Source: Candidatus Poribacteria bacterium
GTDB lineage: Bacteria; Poribacteria; WGA-4E; WGA-3G
NCBI GenBank assembly: GCA_009845505.1
Contig: VXZL01000547.1
Span: forward strand, 1-17,904
Direction of reading: 5' to 3'
Length of the DNA: 17,904 nucleotides
Shown: positions 17,737 to 17,904 of the stretch, in pieces
How positions within the stretch are numbered: the first letter of the stretch is position 1
How the letters are laid out: each line of letters begins with the position of its first letter
The notes under the pieces: model-generated
Told to the model about the DNA's origin: nothing
Database searches by the model: none
Seen by the model: the letters and a program-made list of their open reading frames with translations, nothing else
Position numbers and translations under genes: made by a program

Positions 17737-17737
17737 A

Positions 17738-17904
17738 TCAATGGTAAAGGAAGAGCGGGATGGTTGTCTCTTGGATCAAGTGCTGTGTAACGCTGCCGAC
17801 AAAAAAATAGCTAAAACTATACCACCCCTAAGAACCCATTAAAAACAATACAATGTCATTTTCGGCGATGTAGGATTTGACAACGGCATCAGGATGTCCG
17901 CTCT
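17738..17904 (-). pseudogene. Universal stress protein C-terminal part with in-frame TAG
   Basis: Reading the - strand from the window edge gives GHPDAVVKSYIAENDIVLFL, then MGS, a TAG stop (17828-17830), then GWYSFSYFFVGSVTQHLIQE and TTIPLFLYH up to TGA 17738-17740. This is the UspA C-terminus: the ATP-binding motif G-x2-G-x9-G(S/T) is intact in spacing if the TAG stands for one residue. PLFLYH is the usual last strand. The 5' part lies outside the window. The stop removes the last 29 residues, including half the nucleotide loop, so the gene is probably broken by a point change. A sequencing error or read-through are alternatives. Usp proteins are known to accompany TRAP transporters (TeaD with TeaABC), and the next gene here is tatT. 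Confidence 0.72.

Noticed and set aside
17828..17830. TAG as a pyrrolysine codon, suggested by the corrinoid genes nearby.
   Set aside because: Pyrrolysine is known from methylamine methyltransferases, not Usp proteins, and no pyl genes or MttB-type enzyme are seen. A point mutation or sequence error is simpler.

Overview
The window reads like a chromosomal segment of an uncultured, Gram-negative (diderm) marine-type bacterium. The best fit I can name is Candidatus Poribacteria or a close relative. The evidence is the gene mix (a DUF6785 permease, a BatA-type vWA protein, an Omp85 protein, a TatT/DctP TRAP pair, a corrinoid/RACo operon and a DegT-family aminotransferase) and the many short heptanucleotide tandem repeats between and inside genes. 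The phylum call is an inference from gene content and style. There is no rRNA or other marker here, and I see no tRNA, CRISPR array, insertion sequence or phage gene.

Layout. From 2 to 7381 everything is on the + strand: the 3' part of a transglutaminase-like protein, a BatA/vWA membrane protein overlapped by an Omp85 (BamA/TamA-like) outer-membrane protein (TAATG junction), and a polytopic DUF6785 membrane protein. These converge on a - strand block (7413-10606): a DUF4097 beta-repeat lipoprotein, an acidic coiled-coil protein of unknown function, and a DegT/DnrJ/EryC1/StrS aminotransferase. A small coiled-coil membrane protein (10921-11169, +) has its own good promoter. The rest is on the - strand. 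One operon (15483 down to 11230) encodes a corrinoid protein, a RACo-type corrinoid activator, a homocysteine S-methyltransferase and a DUF402 protein. Upstream of it are a TRAP substrate-binding protein and its TatT partner (17618 down to 15667), then the 3' end of a universal stress protein gene carrying an in-frame TAG.

How the genes may work together. The corrinoid operon looks like a dissected methionine-synthase-type or demethylase system: a B12 carrier, a [2Fe-2S]/ASKHA reactivator and a homocysteine acceptor enzyme, made from one promoter at 15512-15540. The methyl-donor enzyme is not in the window. The TatT/DctP pair is a binding protein plus T-component without DctQ/DctM in view, and TRAP loci are known elsewhere to be linked to Usp proteins. 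The vWA and Omp85 genes are translationally linked and may serve one envelope function.

The most unusual structural theme is a family of 7-bp tandem repeats (CTGATAA, CTGACAA, CCGAAAA, CTGACGG, CTGAAAG, CGAACCG types). They sit beside start and stop codons, split a Shine-Dalgarno sequence from its start codon, and occur inside two envelope-protein genes without breaking the frame. Four gene starts were decided by sequence signals: the vWA gene (TTG), the corrinoid gene (GTG, because the upstream ATG lies in the -35 box), the DUF402 gene (TTG) and the small coiled-coil gene (an internal ATG downstream of its promoter).
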